Assembly: GCA_003447535.1 (NCBI GenBank)
Contig: DLYY01000107.1
Location: 1-6,185 of the forward strand
DNA: 6,185 nt
Source of the DNA: Bacteroidota bacterium
GTDB lineage: Bacteria > Bacteroidota > Bacteroidia > Chitinophagales > UBA8649
Reading direction: 5' to 3'
Position numbers and translations under genes: made by a program. The notes under the pieces are model-generated. The model saw only the letters and a program-made list of their open reading frames with translations, had not been told where the DNA came from and did not search any database. Positions 5,388 through 6,185 of this stretch are shown one piece after another (position 1 is the stretch's first letter; the number at the start of each line of letters is the position of its first letter).

Positions 5388-6185
5388 ATGCGCCTACATT
5401 ATACTCTAATACTATTTGTATGCTCTTTTATGGTGCCTCAATTGGCACAAAGTCAAGAGGATTTATTGGACATGCTCGCTCAAGAGGAGGAGCCACTAAC
5501 GCAGTATACTATTGCCACGTTTAAAGGAACACGGATAGTGAGCGGCCATACCGTAGAAACTCAAGCAGAAGGCGTCATGCAAATGCTTATTGGCCATCGA
5601 TTTGGGAGGCTCAATGCAGGATGGCGAGATCTCTTCGGGTTGGATGATGCCACGGTGAGAATAGGACTAGATTATGGCATTACAGACAACCTCAATATTG
5701 GGATAGGACGTTCTTCCTACACTAAGATCTACGACAGCCATATAAAGTATAGGTTTCTGCGCCAACGCCGTGGAGCAAAGCCCTTTCCGTTTACGGCTAC
5801 CGCCATGGCTAGTGCTATGATTCGGTCCGACTTACGTCCTTTTGGAAACATTGACGTAGCCGTAAGCAGTCGGATGTATTACACCTACCAGTTGATGATT
5901 GCGCGAAAGTTTGGTGATTGGCTCTCTTTACAGGTCACCCCTACGCTCGTGCACCGTAACCTTGTGCAAGCAACGAACGATAAAAACACCATTTTCTCGC
6001 TAGGCCTTGGTTCTTCTATCAAACTTACCAGAGCCATGCGCTTTAATGCTGAGTATTATATGATTCTTCCTAGCAATCAAATTCAATCCGAAATTCAGGG
6101 TGAGAAAGTACGTAATGCCTTTAGTGTAGGCATTGATCTAGAAACCGGCGGACATGTCTTTCAGTTACACTTTACCAATGCACGA
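5388..6185 (+). CDS. DUF5777 family outer-membrane beta-barrel protein (3' end outside the window)
   Basis: The frame is open from ATG 5388 to the window edge (266 codons, no stop). The N-terminal segment (about 1-22) is a signal peptide, with cleavage probably after AQS (20-22). Then come DLLDMLAQEEEP (25-36), ATFKGTRIVSGHTVETQAEG (43-62), GHRFGRLNAGWRDLFGLDDA (69-88) and RIGLDYGITDNLNIGIGRSS (91-110). I recognise these as the ordered hallmarks of the DUF5777 beta-barrel family, found mainly in Bacteroidota. The rest has alternating aromatic and polar strands (for example 155-196 and 203-227), consistent with an outer-membrane barrel. Most of the protein is present. The family has no established function known to me. 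Placement directly after yceI in the same operon suggests a joint role, and I recall YceI-DUF5777 pairing in other Bacteroidota, which is unverified here. The 17-base leader (5371-5387) is A-rich. Confidence 0.85.
   Translation, partial: MRLHYTLILFVCSFMVPQLAQSQEDLLDMLAQEEEPLTQYTIATFKGTRIVSGHTVETQAEGVMQMLIGHRFGRLNAGWRDLFGLDDATVRIGLDYGITDNLNIGIGRSSYTKIYDSHIKYRFLRQRRGAKPFPFTATAMASAMIRSDLRPFGNIDVAVSSRMYYTYQLMIARKFGDWLSLQVTPTLVHRNLVQATNDKNTIFSLGLGSSIKLTRAMRFNAEYYMILPSNQIQSEIQGEKVRNAFSVGIDLETGGHVFQLHFTNAR

Overview
The window most likely comes from a member of the Bacteroidota (flavobacteria-like), of moderate to low GC. The grounds are a DUF5777-type beta-barrel protein beside a secreted YceI, an exact TAnnTTTG -7 promoter motif, and A-rich rather than Shine-Dalgarno-type sequence before most start codons. 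This is inference from gene content and signals, not a taxonomic assignment. No tRNA, rRNA, CRISPR array, insertion sequence or attachment site was seen.

Layout. (1) Positions 2-1273 (+): the end of a dTDP-4-dehydrorhamnose reductase (RmlD/RfbD) runs, with no stop codon, into a complete CysQ-type 3'(2'),5'-bisphosphate nucleotidase. (2) Positions 2950-1288 (-): three genes for membrane-associated proteins, read leftward. They are a four-helix 'phage holin family' (DUF360-like) protein, a short and divergent LemA-like protein, and a YugP-type HEXXH zinc metallopeptidase whose end faces the end of cysQ. (3) Positions 2951-3154: a 204-bp divergent intergenic region with an exact -7 motif facing right, a small UUCG-type hairpin and two cryptic short frames. 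(4) Positions 3155-6185 (+): a tight five-gene unit coding for a membrane-anchored, cysteine-rich OB-fold-like protein, an SCO1/SenC thioredoxin-fold protein, a small lipoprotein-like c-type cytochrome with a CX4CH heme site, a secreted YceI-family lipocalin-like protein, and a DUF5777 beta-barrel protein cut by the window end.

How the genes may work together. The right-hand operon reads as an envelope module. It has a membrane-anchored domain and a copper/thiol protein of the type that serves cytochrome oxidase assembly. It also has an electron-carrying heme protein, a periplasmic binder of long-chain isoprenoid or quinone-like lipids, and a predicted outer-membrane barrel. Every gap is 16 bp or less and the first two genes overlap, so joint expression is very likely. 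The shared function, redox or quinone/copper handling across the envelope, is inference. The left-hand fusion links dTDP-rhamnose synthesis with removal of PAP, the by-product of PAPS-dependent sulfation. This would fit production of a sulfated, rhamnose-containing polysaccharide, but no sulfotransferase is visible here.
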